64,000 nt of DNA from Ochotona curzoniae (GCF_017591425.1 NW_024466459.1:6944001-7008000); one strand, 5' to 3'; positions 1 through 11,474 are shown, counted from the first letter of the stretch. Numbers and translations are program-made. Notes: generated by a model not told the origin, from the sequence alone.

Positions 1-120
1 GCAGCTTGGAACAGTCCAGAACTATTCTCAGCCGTGCCCTTGGAAACAGGAGCCATGTTCCTCCACGACCCATTTAGGCAGCCTTCAAGGCGATAGGAAA
101 GCAGAGACAGCCTAGGTCCA

Positions 121-215
121 CCCCCATTTCACAGATGTGGACACAAAGGCCCAAAGTGCACTGACCAATGAGTCACCAAGAGATCCAGGGCTGGACCCAA
201 GACTGTCTCCAGGCC
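121..215 (-). repeat. MIR SINE remnant
   Basis: The segment begins with 'ccccatttcacagatg' and continues with a decayed match to the reverse complement of the MIR core ('...gatgaggaaactgaggc...'), then a run resembling 'cagggctggaccc'. MIR is a tRNA-derived SINE older than the placental radiation, so heavy divergence is expected. The ends cannot be placed precisely and the match is weak away from the first 20 bases. Confidence 0.45.
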
Positions 216-1610
216 ACCGCTGTTTCTCAGCAAAAAGCCCAGGGGGCAGGAGGAGCAGCACCTGCAGTTGGAAAGTCTCCAATATCACATCGTCTGGTGA
301 CTGTCACAACATAAGCAGTTCTGTTGTTGGAATGACTTCACGATGATAAAAGGCCTTAGTCCTGTGAGCTGAGAGCACCAGCATTCCACAGACACCTGTT
401 GCCCGCAACCAGCATCCCTGGTACAAACCAAGAACTGGAGAGTATCAGTGCCCTGATCCGGGGAGGGAGACAAAATACAGGTGGAGAATACCCAGGCAGT
501 GATGCGATGCTTTGCAGTCCTGGGAAGGAGGGTTGGGGGTGCTCAGGGAAGGGTACCCATCCTGTGTTTTAGCAAATCCTTGCTGGCTTCCTCCTCTGGG
601 CCACCGACTGGCACACAAGCAGGGCTGTGTGTGTGTTCTTCCATCAGGGAACCTGCATCTCTGGCAACACACGTCTTCCTCATGAGACCCCCAGAAAGGC
701 AGATCTGGGCTGTGTTCATGCTGCATCAAGACCTGATATGCAGCACCGGTGTCTGTCACACAGTCAATCATTGATATGTGGAAGGGTCAAACAGCAACAG
801 GGCTCATAGGATGCAACAACTCTACAGAGAAGGTCAGCAAGGAAGCGATACCTAAGCAGGGCTTTGAAAGAGGAATCGTAATTTGCTGGGCGGAAGGAAG
901 GGTACATTCTAAATAAAGAAACATTCGTGAAGCAGTGCACAAGAAGGACAGAATTGAATAATAAAGAAGCCCCAAATCTCTATGAATTAAAGATGTGTTT
1001 CTTGTTACTTTTACAGGATGTCCCTGCAAGCCAGCCTGTGGCTATGCTCCATTACGTGGCCATCGTTTGACCCAGGCGGATGGAGGATCTGCCACTGGAA
1101 CAAGCCTGGTCACCATGGAAGAGAAGAGCAGATCCCCGTGCAGAAGCGCCACATCCCTACTGGCCATAACAGGTCACATGACCCTGCTCATCTCTGCATC
1201 TCTGGCCTCCTCCATACCCTCAACCCAGACAGGAAGTATAGTCCTAACATATTCATGGTAGACAAAGGGCTAGAAATAGTTGAGCTTCACACACAAACAT
1301 GAGGAATCTATCCCAGGCTCGAGCAGTGTGTGAAGGCTCATGGAGAGGTGGACTCAATGAAGAGCAGACAAAAGCCATGTGGACCAAAAGAAAGAAAAGT
1401 GTTACACATTGCAAGAGCTGCCTGAGCTAAAGCCAGTTGGTACAGGGAGTGGAGTTGGTACTGGGCAGCTGGCCAGCAGGAATAGACAAGAGCGGTGGGA
1501 TTTTGTTGTTTTATCAATTGAATGCTGCATCTTTCATGGTATCAAACAAAACTAACACAAGCCAGAATCTCAGGAGAGTTCGAGCAGCCCATTTCTCCTT
1601 GCTGTGCCTT
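216..1610. other. Unique DNA, no recognised feature
   Basis: This stretch has ordinary base composition and no repeat family I recognise. Open frames here are at most 108 codons, overlap one another on both strands and resemble no known protein. There is no CpG cluster or poly(A)-type tail. Confidence 0.5.
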
Positions 1611-1614
1611 CTTA

Positions 1615-1990
1615 AATTTTTCCCCTTTTATTTGGGATAGTTTCAAACTTGTAAAAAGTTGCAGAAACAGTGAAAGAACTGTTCACAGACCCTTTACTTT
1701 CATGAACAGTAAGTCCCACACAAACACAGCAGGCTCCGTCACCCCTTAGCAGAGCAGGGCACACTGCCTGGGAGTAACCATACCTCCAGCCTCAACAGCA
1801 GCTTTACCAAGCCCACCAATTTACCTGAGCACTCCGCTCAGCCTCCAGCCAGGGCCAGTTGATCCAATCAGGTCTTTGCTGCAGGAATCCAATTCTGAGT
1901 CTGTACAGAACTGAGTTTCCATGATCACCTCAATCTAGAACATTCCAACCCCTTCCTAGGCTTTCATAACATTGGCATTTAAAAGAAAGC
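1615..1990 (+). repeat. Ancient L1M fragment
   Basis: Several short blocks occur in the order I recall from old mammalian L1 (L1M) sequence: 'tttcaaacttgtaaaaagttgcag', a 'gatccaatcaggtctttg' block, a 'tcaatctagaacattccaa' block and 'cataacattggcattt'. The order and spacing support one decayed element more than any single block does. Subfamily and element-relative orientation are from memory and uncertain. Confidence 0.5.
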
Positions 1991-1999
1991 TGTCCTAAG

Positions 2000-2737
2000 G
2001 CTGGAGACAGAACTGACCCAGCAATTGTGACCACCAGTGCGCACGTAGGCTGATTGGGGCAGCCAACTGTGCTGCACCCTGTATTGGCAAGCACACCCAA
2101 GAATCAGGTCAGGGATCACCTCAAATGAAGTTTCTTTGGGGATCCCCCTACTGAACTGCTGGACTCAAAACTCCAACCATGGAGAAAATTGCAGGTTCCA
2201 TAGTCTGACTGTGGAGTGCTTATGTCCAAGCCGGGCCTGCTCAGCGGCTTAGACAGAGCAGTGGACAGCATATCCAGGTGCACATAGAGAATACGGCGGT
2301 ACACTGGAGTCTGCAGAGGACACCTGGTACCATAACAGAGGATGGAGAACACAACAAATCAATCTACTACCCCAGCCAACTATTGGCAGTGAAAATCTGA
2401 GCAAATAGAGACTCTAAGGTGGGCTATGTTAGCCAGTGGATTCTGGAGAGATTTCATCATGCTTGGACTGGAGAGATTGGCAGCAATTCAGAACTGTTAA
2501 ACTATCAAAACCACTTGAGCAGTGCCCCCAGAGCATACTCCACATCTGGGACCCTAGGATGGTTGGGAGGCTGGGTGGGGCTTCTCCCTTTATCTTCTCC
2601 CTTCTCCCAGATACAGGAAGGAAAAAAAAAAAGAAGAAAATGTGGAAACAATGGTCTTACCCATTTTCCTGTAGACCTTTACCCTTTGCGCCCTAATCAA
2701 CTATGTAAAGATCATCATGAATAAATAAATAAATAAG
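2000..2737 (+). repeat. Lagomorph-type retroelement 3' end, possibly L1 3' UTR
   Basis: A roughly 700-bp stretch ends in an AAAT-rich tail (2719-2736, 'ataaataaataaataag') and carries a pyrimidine tract (2582-2608) followed by a purine tract (2616-2640). Mammalian L1 3' UTRs typically have a polypurine tract before an A-rich tail, so an L1 3' UTR of a lagomorph subfamily is the best guess. I do not recognise the body well enough to name it. The 5' boundary is approximate. An LTR or composite SINE is an alternative. Confidence 0.42.
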
Positions 2738-3057
2738 TGCTGTCCTGCCAGACACCAGTTTCTCTCTCAGTAGAATGTTCCTGGGAGAAGGGGTCTGCAT
2801 GATGTACTGCTTAGGTGCTGCATCTTATTGAGGGCTCCTTTCTTTTCCGTTTTCTTTTCTCTCCTCCAAATTAACGGTCATAGAAGTGTACACCCTAAGA
2901 AGATGCAAACACCCCGCTTTCCACCCTCCAATCTAATCTTCACAATGATGGATACAAAGTGGTAATTTTCCATGTTTACTATGGACCCACAGAATGCTCC
3001 TAGCAAGAACCCACCCTCCTTCCCCACGTGTCTGTCTGCCTGTCTGTTCCTCTAGCC
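2738..3057. other. Unique DNA, no recognised feature
   Basis: The segment lies between the A-rich tail at 2737 and the CCAT satellite. It contains a short T-rich pyrimidine stretch near 2840-2870 and nothing else I can name. Confidence 0.5.
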
Positions 3058-3276
3058 ACCATTCACCTACCCACCCAACCATCCATCCATCCACCCACCC
3101 CTCCATCCACCTATCCATCCACTCAACCAACCATCCATCCACCCACCCCTCCATCCACCTATCCATCCACTCAACCAACCATCCATCTACCCATACATGC
3201 GTACAAATGACCATCCATCCAAGCATATGTATAATCAGTCATCCATCCACACATCCATGCATCCATCCATCTAAAC
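3058..3276 (+). repeat. (CCAT)n microsatellite with a 48-bp higher-order repeat
   Basis: Degenerate CCAT/CCAC tetranucleotide repeats run from about 3058 to 3276. Inside them 3083-3130 and 3131-3178 are an identical 48-bp unit in direct tandem, each ending in 'actcaaccaa'. The opposite frames read as Trp/Met/Asp-rich or His/Pro/Ser-rich open frames, which is a product of the tetranucleotide periodicity and not coding. Confidence 0.9.
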
Positions 3277-3389
3277 ATCATTAACATGAACTCATGAATT
3301 CCTATTTGCAATGCCTTATCACTCATTCTGTACCACATTATGCCAGCAAGAGCTCCTCTGAATAGTTTCTTGTCTTTTCATTCCTTTTT

Positions 3390-3720
3390 TAAAAAAAAAA
3401 AATCTGTATCATTTTTGTAATGAATGCAAACGACCCCATTTCCCTGGGTGTTTCAGGAAGACCCCGAGGCTGCTGAAATGTCTGGAAAAGCAGGAGATTT
3501 TCCGGGAAGCAGAGGAGCCACCTCCTCACCCCGCTGGCCCCGGCGTGTCCTGCTACCCTGGGGAAAAGAATCTGCTGTGTTAAGGGGCTGAGACGCCCCT
3601 TCCTACACAATCCTAGTCAGGAATATCAGTAACTCAAGGAAACTCACAGAAGCAACTGGAAAGTGTTGGCTCAACCTCCCCTTTCAGAGCAGTTTCTTGG
3701 AGCTGAGAGCAAAAAAAAAT
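3390..3720. promoter_or_regulatory. Unique segment with a palindromic STAT-like site
   Basis: After an A-rich run at 3391-3402 the sequence becomes CpG-containing unique DNA. TTCCGGGAA at 3500-3508 is a perfect instance of the TTCNNNGAA palindrome bound by STAT dimers and also contains an ETS core. One motif of this length is expected by chance in 64 kb, so the regulatory call is weak. Confidence 0.2.
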
Positions 3721-3904
3721 TGAAGGCACAAGGCAGAGCCGTGAGTCTCTAAATACCACATTCTTGACATTTTTGTGGATTTCTGTGCAGTTTTTAGCAG
3801 CCCAGATACATGGCTCTCTATTACCATCCTCAGGGTGGGTGCCAAGCTGCCCGAGTCTTTGCCCTGTTACTCAGTCCCCCTCCACTGATCTGGTAGCGAA
3901 TGTT

Positions 3905-4020
3905 TGGGAGATTTTTCTCCACCTCCATTTTACAGATGGTGAAACTGAGGTTCCCCAAGGCAGGAGATTTGCTGAAGGGCACACACCCACATACAGGGTC
4001 CAGAACGAACTTGTCAAGTC
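3905..4020 (-). repeat. MIR SINE
   Basis: The block 'ccattttacagatggtgaaactgagg' followed by 'ccaaggcaggagatttgc' and 'gggcacacacc' is the reverse complement of the MIR core region ('cctcagtttcctcatctgtaaaatgg'). This is one of the clearer MIR matches in the window. The A-box end is missing or unrecognisable. Confidence 0.75.
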
Positions 4021-6534
4021 ACCCTGATTGAAAGAAGGCAGACAGAAATGAGCACACGCTGGGAGGTCCTTCTTTACTGCCAGCTCATCGGACATGCCCA
4101 ACAGTGCACCTGCAGAGGGCCTCACACCAAAACAGTGCCCGAGGCACTCTCCCTGGGCTGCTCCTGATGGGGGCGGGAGGCAGACATGAAGGAGCTACTA
4201 AATCCGAAAGCAAAGGGTGAGCATTGTCTCGTGTCCTTCAAGACGTGCAAGAGGCTGGAGCAGGCGGGAAGGCAAACACATCCCACCTGGAACAACTCAG
4301 GGCAGAGTGACAGGAAGCCAGACATCCCAGCATAAAGGATTCTCCAGGTGAGACAGTCACAAAAATGTACTCTTTTCCCCGGGCTCAGAAGGAGCACAAG
4401 GCCTGCAGAAGATGGGATTGTCAGCCCCATGTGGGAAGTTGGTGCTGGTAGAGACGGCCGGGAGAGCAGACTGGAGCCAACTCATTGTGGTAACAGGAAT
4501 CGAGAGCTGTTATTAATCTAGGGCTTCAGTTGCCAATGGAGCAAATGGTGAGGTCCCCCAGGAAGCCTGCGGGGGGCTGCTGAGGCCAGCACAACATAAC
4601 CTGACTGGCGAATTCCTTCCCTCTGGCCACCTTGCATTTTTTTTTTCTTGCTTATGTGATGCGATTTCAGAATTAGGAAACCGAAGCCAGAGACTGCCAC
4701 CCAGGCGAACCTCAGCTCACTCTGTCAACAGGGGAGATGACCCCTGCATCTCAGGACTCTGCTGTGGGGACATAAGACCAGGGAGTCTCCATTTGCGCCT
4801 ACGCTAGTGTGTGGCACAGGGAACCCTCCCCCTCCCCCCTCCCCATCCCTGGAATCCAACACTGTGCTTGGGGGCAGGGCCTTCCAATGGTGAAGCAGGT
4901 CCAATGCAGCCATGGAACAGACCCTAACCCAACATATTCAGCATCTCTACAAGAAGAGGAGCTAGAATACAGAGGGGAAGGCAGATGCCTGCAAGCTACA
5001 GATACGGGCTTCTGAGATGCCAGACCCATCACTGGTAGGCTTCCAGACTCCAGAACCCTGACATGTAAATTCCTAGTATTTGAGCCTGTGCTGTATAAGA
5101 TTCTGTCAGGGTCTCCCAGACAAACTTGCAGACACCAGTGACCCCTTTCCCTGCCCACCCCCACCTTCTTTTCTTTCTCTTTCTCCTATGCTCCTCTTTC
5201 CCCAAAAGAGGCTCCTAGCAGTATTTCTAGGATGCTCAAGGTTGCTGGGGCCACTGTTCCAGCAGCAGGTGGCCAAGGGGGTCCTCGAATCTGAACCCCC
5301 AACTCCATTCTCTGCTCTAGACCCATGCTACCTGGGCCTCTAGCTGGAAAAAGGGGGAAGAAAACAGAAAAGCCACCACCACTTTGCACTTTGCTCAGAA
5401 GATAAAGTTGGCACCCAAGCCAGGCGCATCTGCCACCAGCTCTGTCACATACATTCGCCACCCATGCCCATTCCACCACCAGAGCTCGGGGCTGGACAGC
5501 CTTGAATCAAATTCCTATCCACTGTGGCCTCTGTCAGCACCAGCTCTCTGCTCCCACCCACCCAGCCACCCAGTCCCCCCAGGACAAGGCTGCTGAGTAC
5601 AGACGCCGACGAGATGCTGGCTCTATGAGTCATGGGTCGCTTAACCAGGACACAGACTGCTAAGGAGGGGAAGGGCAACAAGTCTGTCTCCCACGAAGCT
5701 TCCAGTGGCATGGGGGTCAGGCTGCACAGATCCTTCCTCCTTGGTTCTCACCTGGCACCTGCAGGCCCTCCTGTCCATGGCATTGATCGCACCTAACAAA
5801 TGACCAGGAAATGCTAGAGTTGGGAAAAAATAATCAGAGAGATGGCAGGGGAGAGGGAAGCACCTGGGGCAGAAGCACCAAGGCAGAGCCTCACTAACCC
5901 TGCAGCTTGGCTCCATTCCACAGGGCTGGCGATCCGCACTCAGGGCTCCATCTGTGGCCCCGTTCCCATGCAACCCTGGCCTTCTCCCCATGGGGCAAAT
6001 CAGGGCATGTCCGGAAATGATCCAGCCACACTTGCCTGAGAGCCACCCCATGGCCCCGCCAGGGCAAAAAAACATACTGTTCTTCCATTTTATGAATGAG
6101 TAAACCTGCATGCTTTCTATAAATGTCGGCGTAAATCATCAGTGGGCATTCCCCTCTTGGCACATGCAGTGCCCAGGCAGTCTGCATAGGCAGCTTCCTC
6201 CAGGGAGGGAGGCCCAGCAGCTGCACTCTACGTTTTGTTTCTTCTGGGATCCTGGGAGCTGCATCCTGGGTCGCTCTGAGACTGCCGAGAGAGCCTCTGC
6301 TCAGACAATGACTCAACCCCAAAGGGATGGCTGCTCACCTTTCCAAAGGCCCCTGGGGGAGAGGCCCAGCCAGACCTGCTATGTTTCAAAGCATCCTTTG
6401 TCCATTGTCACTCTGGGAGTCCCAGCTGTCCCAGGCCATGGTCCACCCTGCCAATCACAGCCTACACCACGGAATGCTGCCCAAGAATGCCATGGCCAAG
6501 GTCTCTGTGCCGCCGGCATTTTATGTAAAAGCTC
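4021..6534. other. Unique DNA, mostly featureless
   Basis: I see no lineage-specific SINE in these 2.5 kb. Small items are a C-rich tract at 4823-4849 (G-quadruplex potential on the minus strand), a polypyrimidine stretch at 5160-5212, and a possible MIR scrap near 6088-6118 ('ccattttatgaatgagtaaac'). The open frames of 121, 142, 145 and 156 codons overlap on opposite strands and match nothing I know. Confidence 0.5.
4823..4849 (-). other. G-quadruplex-capable tract
   Basis: Five C-runs of three or more separated by single T or A bases occur on the plus strand, so the minus strand reads GGG-N-GGGG-A-GGGGGG-A-GGGGG-A-GGG. This satisfies the usual four-run G4 rule with one-base loops. Confidence 0.6.
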
Positions 6535-7010
6535 CACGTCCACTTAACTAACAAGTAATCATTAATATTACCCCTGGCCCATGTAACCAACTGTTAAACT
6601 GACACTAATGAAATGAGTCCCGAGCACCATGACCAATATTAAAGCCAAGCCTACCCTGTGAACTTCCATGACCCAAGTCGATTTATACATCGTGCTTTGC
6701 ATTTACTTCAAATGGTGGGCATCTGATATCAAAATGCATGGGCATTTCCTGTACCCCAGCTTTAATCTTTCTGAATACCTCCCAGCTCCAACCAGATCTG
6801 ACCAGACCAGACCAGACAATCCCAACCATAATTATCTGGATCATAGTCCTACCTCCTTGTTTGAAAAAGCATTCCCAACAAAGGAGAAACGCATGGAAAA
6901 TCCTGTGTTGAAATCATGGATTAATGAGTGCACATGACTTTGGAATCAGCTGCAAGGAACATGCTCTGGAATTGGCTATTGAAACGGCTTGAGCTTTCAC
7001 CATGGGAAAC
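6535..7010. promoter_or_regulatory. AT-rich block, candidate conserved non-coding element
   Basis: The composition shifts from GC-rich to AT-rich, with clustered homeodomain and POU-like words ('aagtaatcattaatattacc', 'ctttgcatttac', 'ataattatctgg', 'gattaatgag'). No repeat family is recognised across it. A short GACCA pentamer repeat sits at 6798-6819. The call rests only on composition and motif clustering; conservation has not been tested. Confidence 0.3.
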
Positions 7011-7714
7011 AGGGGGGCAGGGAAGATGACTTCATTTCAGGGCTGTCCCAGCCAGTAGGACCCAAGTCAGCTCAGCAGGTGTGACTCACGGGCCTCGCTT
7101 CTTCCAAGCCGGCTACTGGAGAAAGCTGGGACCCAGCAGACTTCTAAGCTCCTACCCCCTCCTTCCCAAGACTATTGGGCCCGGGGACCCACCCCACAGG
7201 GCCCCCCACTAATTGCATCTCACAGGCTCCATCCAGGTAGCTGCACAGGGTCTCAGATAAGCTACAAGCAAGTCATGGTGTTCAAGCAGGCTGCAGCAGG
7301 ACATGCGTGGGCCAGACCAGGTGCCCACAAGGTCAAGGGACTCCGTGTTGCCTCTGTGACAAGCAGGCAGGGCTGCTGTAAAGCAGATGTGCAGCACTCA
7401 CTCCTGTGACCCAGGAAGCAGTTGCATGTACAGCCAGCACTGTGGGGTTGGGAGGAGGACAGGCCTCAGGACCCAGAGAGTCCCTGCTCCCAGTAACCAG
7501 CTGAAGAAGGCAGAATGACCAGTACAGAAGGGTAACAAAGGGACACTTGACCGAGGAATGAATCGAGGATAAAAGTCAGCACTCGTCCTCCTCCCCTGAG
7601 GATTTGTCACGCTCCGTGCCTCGCCAAGTGGCACCATGCACTGGCTCAGAGCACGCTGGTTTGGAACGATGAGTCTACTGTTTCGTTTTTATTTTGCAAT
7701 TCATCACTTGGTTT
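7011..7714. other. Unique DNA, no recognised feature
   Basis: Balanced unique sequence without repeat signatures or CpG enrichment. Open frames of 62 and 79 codons on the minus strand have no recognisable content. Confidence 0.5.
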
Positions 7715-7895
7715 TAATTCCTGGATCTCTCACTTGCTAGCCGTATGGCCTTGGGCAAGTGGCCTAACTTCTCTGAGCTTCCCCTTCCACGGCAATACAG
7801 GAGGCATGACGACAGCCTGCACTCCATCAGAGGGTTGGGGAGACACTGCAAGGGAGGTTCCTTGCACAATGTCTGGCATGTGATAAACAAATGCC
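7715..7895 (+). repeat. MIR SINE
   Basis: The block 'cacttgctagccgtatggccttgggcaagtggcctaacttctctgagc' (split here: core 'ccttgggcaagt' at about 7751) matches the MIR central domain, and 'aatgtctggcatgtgataaacaaatg' matches its 3' end ('tgcctggcacatagtaagcgctcaataaatg'). Both ends are present, so this is a fairly long copy of about 180 bp. Confidence 0.8.
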
Positions 7896-8254
7896 TTTGG
7901 GCCTAAAGCTCTTGACCTTGGGATGTATGGCATTCTCTCCTGGCCTTCCACGCTCGCCCACTCAGCTATGTCCTCCAGTTTACTCTGCTCACACAGGACT
8001 CAGGTGATAGGAGTGGGAGCCGCAAGGTGGCATGGGGTAAGCTCAGCCATCTTGGGGCACGGCCACCTCTCTGCAAACCCTTTTCTGCCGGAACTGCCAA
8101 GGTGTGCAGTTGCACAGCCAGGCTAGGGGGCTGTCACACTTAACACTGGCTGCACCCACTTCCTCTCTGCCTGGCCTGGGCTGCCCCCGAGGACACTCCC
8201 CGCCACCCTGCTGCCTCTCACAGCAGGCCCGAACTCGTCAGGCTGGCTTGCCTC

Positions 8255-8440
8255 GGTACCGCAGCTTATCCAAATATCTTCATCGTTTTTCATAAATTCA
8301 ATCCCTTGCTTATCAGCCGCACCATCAGGAGTGAGGGCAGGAGGGGCTGCCACACTGAAGTGTGGGGAAAAGAAGCTTTAATTAGCCTCCTGGCTCGGCG
8401 GGGTCACTGGCAGTTCAATCACCCTGCCTTCACATGTTCT
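8255..8440. promoter_or_regulatory. Candidate regulatory block with TAATTA and GATA words
   Basis: Between GC-rich flanks lies an AT-leaning stretch with TTATCA (a GATA site on the minus strand) at 8310-8315 and TAATTA at 8379-8384, the latter in 'aagctttaattagcctcc'. No repeat family is recognised. It resembles conserved non-coding DNA in texture only. Confidence 0.25.
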
Positions 8441-8966
8441 CAACCACGTAATGCTAAGGTGGCCAGGAGCCTGCTGTCAGCACAGTGCACACAGACCTTG
8501 CATAGGGCCTCTGATCCCAGCTTCCGGGCCCAGTGTCCAGCCCCAGGAGCCCTGCTAGGAGGAGACAGAAGCAAGCTGGCCCAATCCCTTAGAGCTTCAT
8601 CCTATGGCTCTGCCCTCATCTTCCAGCATGTCAGAGCTTCTCTGGGCCATCCGGGGACAGCTGCACACTGCTCCAATGAAAGCCTAACCTTGTCTCCCTG
8701 AGCAGACTCACCTTCCAGAGAGTGTCTGAGCACCCGTGCTTCGGCCAGTCCTCACAGACAGCCACTTTAGTCACGGAACAGAAAGAGCGCCATGTCCAGT
8801 TGACCAGAGCTCTGAGTGTGGCGGCCCTGTCGCTGAGCATTCCTGAGTCTTCGCATCATGACAGTCGTGTTCTCTATGTCCCATTGCTGTGAGCCTCAAA
8901 CAAGAACACATGCAAATGTGCTAAGCAAATGACACAAATTCCTAGCTAGCCAGGCTCGGGAACTGT
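8441..8966. other. Unique DNA, no recognised feature
   Basis: No repeat signatures until the TTTTG tract at 8967. The 131-codon frame ending at 8701 spans GC-rich unique DNA with no recognisable protein motif. Confidence 0.5.
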
Positions 8967-8998
8967 GTTTTTGTTTTGTTTTGTTTGTTTTTGTTTTC
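8967..8998 (+). repeat. (TTTTG)n short tandem repeat
   Basis: About six imperfect TTTTG/TTTG units in a row. This could be the relic of a minus-strand A-rich SINE tail, but no SINE body follows. Confidence 0.75.
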
Positions 8999-9109
8999 CA
9001 CACTTGGATTTTTCTTCAACTCTGCCAGCCTCTTAAACTTCCCATGTGAAGGCCTGGACTTGCATTCCTGGGACATCACTGGCAGGATCTTACAGTTGGC
9101 ATCGGGAGC

Positions 9110-9240
9110 AGGTGTGTGGTGTAGCAGCTAAGCCAGCTCTTGGGATGCCCACATCCCGTTATCACAGGACGAGGGAGCAAGTCCCGCTTCTAACTGTGAT
9201 CCAGCTCCTTCCTCTGCGAGACTGAGTTCTTGGCCTCTGG
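9110..9240 (+). repeat. Lagomorph C-SINE, 5' fragment
   Basis: The head 'gtgtggtgtagcagctaagcc' followed by 'cttgggatgcccacatccc' and 'gatccagctccttcctctgc' matches the first third of an older C-SINE subfamily. The body and tail are missing; the copy breaks off before the usual 'gatggc' core. Confidence 0.65.
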
Positions 9241-9294
9241 TCTTGTCCCTGGCCAATTTAGGCATCATGGGAATAAGAAGATCTCTGTTTTGTA

Positions 9295-9620
9295 AAGAAT
9301 TACAATTTAATTTTAGTTGGAATGCAGGTTTTACAGAGAGAATGAGAAAGAGAAAGATAGATCTTCCATCTGGTGGTTCACTCCTTCAACGGCCATAGCT
9401 GCCAGAGCTGAGCTGATCTGAAGCCAGGATCTAGGAGCGTCTTCTGAGTCTCCCAAGTGGGTGTAGGGGCCCAAGGACTGGAGCCATGCTCTGCTGCTTT
9501 ACCAGGCCATAAGCAGGGAGCTAGATCAGAATTGGAGTAACTGGGACTTGAATCAACACCCCTATGGGATCCCTGTGCTGCAGGTGGAGGCTTAGCCTGC
9601 TATTCCTGCACTAACCTCAT
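9295..9620 (-). repeat. Lagomorph C-SINE, near full length
   Basis: Read on the minus strand, this is a complete C-SINE. The GA-rich tail-proximal tract appears as 'agagagaatgagaaagagaaagatag' (9338-9363), followed by 'gatcttccatctggtggttcact' and 'agcagggagctagatcagaattgg', ending in the head region ('gaggcttagcctgc'). Divergence is moderate to high. Confidence 0.85.
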
Positions 9621-11106
9621 AAATCTTACATTTTTTTTTTCAAGCTTGAGCTAATTTGTTGTGGTATGACCATATCACCAAACTCCAGTGTGCTCTTCCG
9701 GACACACAACCCTTCAAGGAAGCCGAGTACCATTGGTCCTTGATCCATAAGTGTCAAATTCCCACTGTAATCCAAAAGCTAAACAGGTCCAATCAGGAGC
9801 AATTCTGTCCTGGAGTACTTCTCAGTACCCAGCCCTGTCTGAGCTCCTAGAAAAGGTCCTTGACATTTTGCGTGCCTCCTGGAAGAACTGGAGATCACAG
9901 AACATTGGGATTTCTCTCCTAAAGTGGGACACTTGAGAATAGAGAAGTGGGATTCATAACTATGATTTCTCAGCATTAGAAAAGCAGGCACTCCCAGGTT
10001 CACAATGAATGGATTTTTTTGGTCTCTGGGGAAAAAAAAAAACCAGAACATTTCTAACTCACATGATTAAGGGGACCCTGGGGTGCGAGGCCCTAGTGCT
10101 TGCTGAGAGCCTGTCATATAGATAAGCATGCAATGAGCATTGGCTGGTCTGAGCTCCAGGGAAGACACAGGTCTCTAAGAGGTCCCAGGCCAACCTTTGC
10201 AATGTGTGCTTGGCATCCCAGCCTTCCCAGCACTTTCCCATGCATGTTGTCTCTTGATCTGCAGCAGATCAGACAGCCGGAGTTCATGCCAGCAAGGCCA
10301 CACTGTGCACAGAGCACACTGGCTGAGCAAGGACAAAGACGGTCAAGGCGGAAAGATGTTGGCATCGTGCTTCCTGCTGGCCTGAAGCAGGCTGCTCTGG
10401 TGGCATCTGGGGCATCCTTGCCCCAAAGCCACAGAGCCTGGAGGTTTTGTTTTTATTACTCATTACAAATCTCTTTCATGGCGCTATTCCCCACCCCAGG
10501 CCCCATTTTAGTGCAGTGCCTTGATGAAGTTACAGGAGCACGAGACTCATAACCAGTCTTCCCACTTTCTTTGTACCTCATGTACAATCTCTGCAGGTTT
10601 TGCCTCCCCTGAGCCACTAAAACGAGAAGTGGTCACCAATGGAGAAGGCCAGCAGTTGACGCCATCTAGGCAGCTGGACAGGCTCCTGGAGCTAATGACA
10701 TGGAAAGGAAGGAGTCTGGGGTGGCCAGCTCCTGGAGATGTGCTTCCGTGCCCGTGATGAGGATTGCAGAACACTGACATGGAGGCTACTCTTCAGAGAC
10801 AGACTGAAGAAGCTCTGCACCTGACAAAGGAAGAGCATCCCGCAGGATTCCAGGCTGAGCACAGCCAAGTCAGGGAGCAAGAGCAGCCAGGTAACCCTGA
10901 AAGGAGCAAGCCAGGAGGACTGCGTGCAACTCTGTCCTTCAACTTCATCAGCGTTTCACACTTTCTCCATGACAGGAAAAGAAATCAACAGAAAATATAG
11001 AGTGTGTAAGAGTTACACACATATGCATAACATACAGCCTACCATCCCCTACTTGGTGGTTCTGGTTTTTTGTCTTTGTTTGTTTGTTAACATTTAAAAG
11101 TAGGCA
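9621..11106. other. Unique DNA, no recognised feature
   Basis: A 1.5-kb non-repetitive stretch with a T-run at 9632-9640 and an A-run near 10031-10042. The 150-codon plus-strand frame at 10100-10552 has no recognisable motif, and its reverse strand is also open for 83 codons. Confidence 0.5.
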
Positions 11107-11430
11107 GGGCCCAATGCAATGGCTCCATATCTAAATCCTCACATTGTACCTGCCAGGATCTCGTATGGGCACTGGTTTGTTTCCAGGTGCTCCACTTCCC
11201 ATTTAGCTCCCTGCTTGTGCCCTGGGAAAGCAGTGGATGATGGCTCAAAGTCTTGGAACCCTACACCTGCATGGGGATCCAGAAGAAGTTTCTGGTTCCT
11301 GGCTTCAAATCAGCTCAGCTCTAGCCATTGCAGCCATTTGGGGATTGAACAGTGGATGGAAGATCTTTCTATCTCTTTTTCTCTCCAGGGATCTGATCAG
11401 CATTTCCGATAAAACAAATCTTTAAAAATA
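11107..11430 (+). repeat. Lagomorph C-SINE, pika-like subtype
   Basis: The copy starts with 'gggcccaatgcaatggctcc' and runs through 'ccacttcccatttagctccctgcttgtgccctgggaaagcag' (in pieces), 'ggcttcaaatcagctcagct' and the tail 'taaaacaaatctttaaaaat'. The 'ggcttcagatcagc' module and 'attgcagccatttggggattgaac' are typical of the youngest C-SINE group. It helps identify the genome as lagomorph. Confidence 0.9.
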
Positions 11431-11474
11431 GGCAACATAGGCAAGGCTTAAAAAAAGTTTTTATCGGTCACAGC

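Noticed and set aside
2933..3284. Trp/Met/Asp-rich and His/Pro-rich frames
   Set aside because: Translations of the CCAT satellite.
9111..9240. Possible unique promoter-like GTGTGGTGTAG sequence
   Set aside because: It is the head of a C-SINE fragment.
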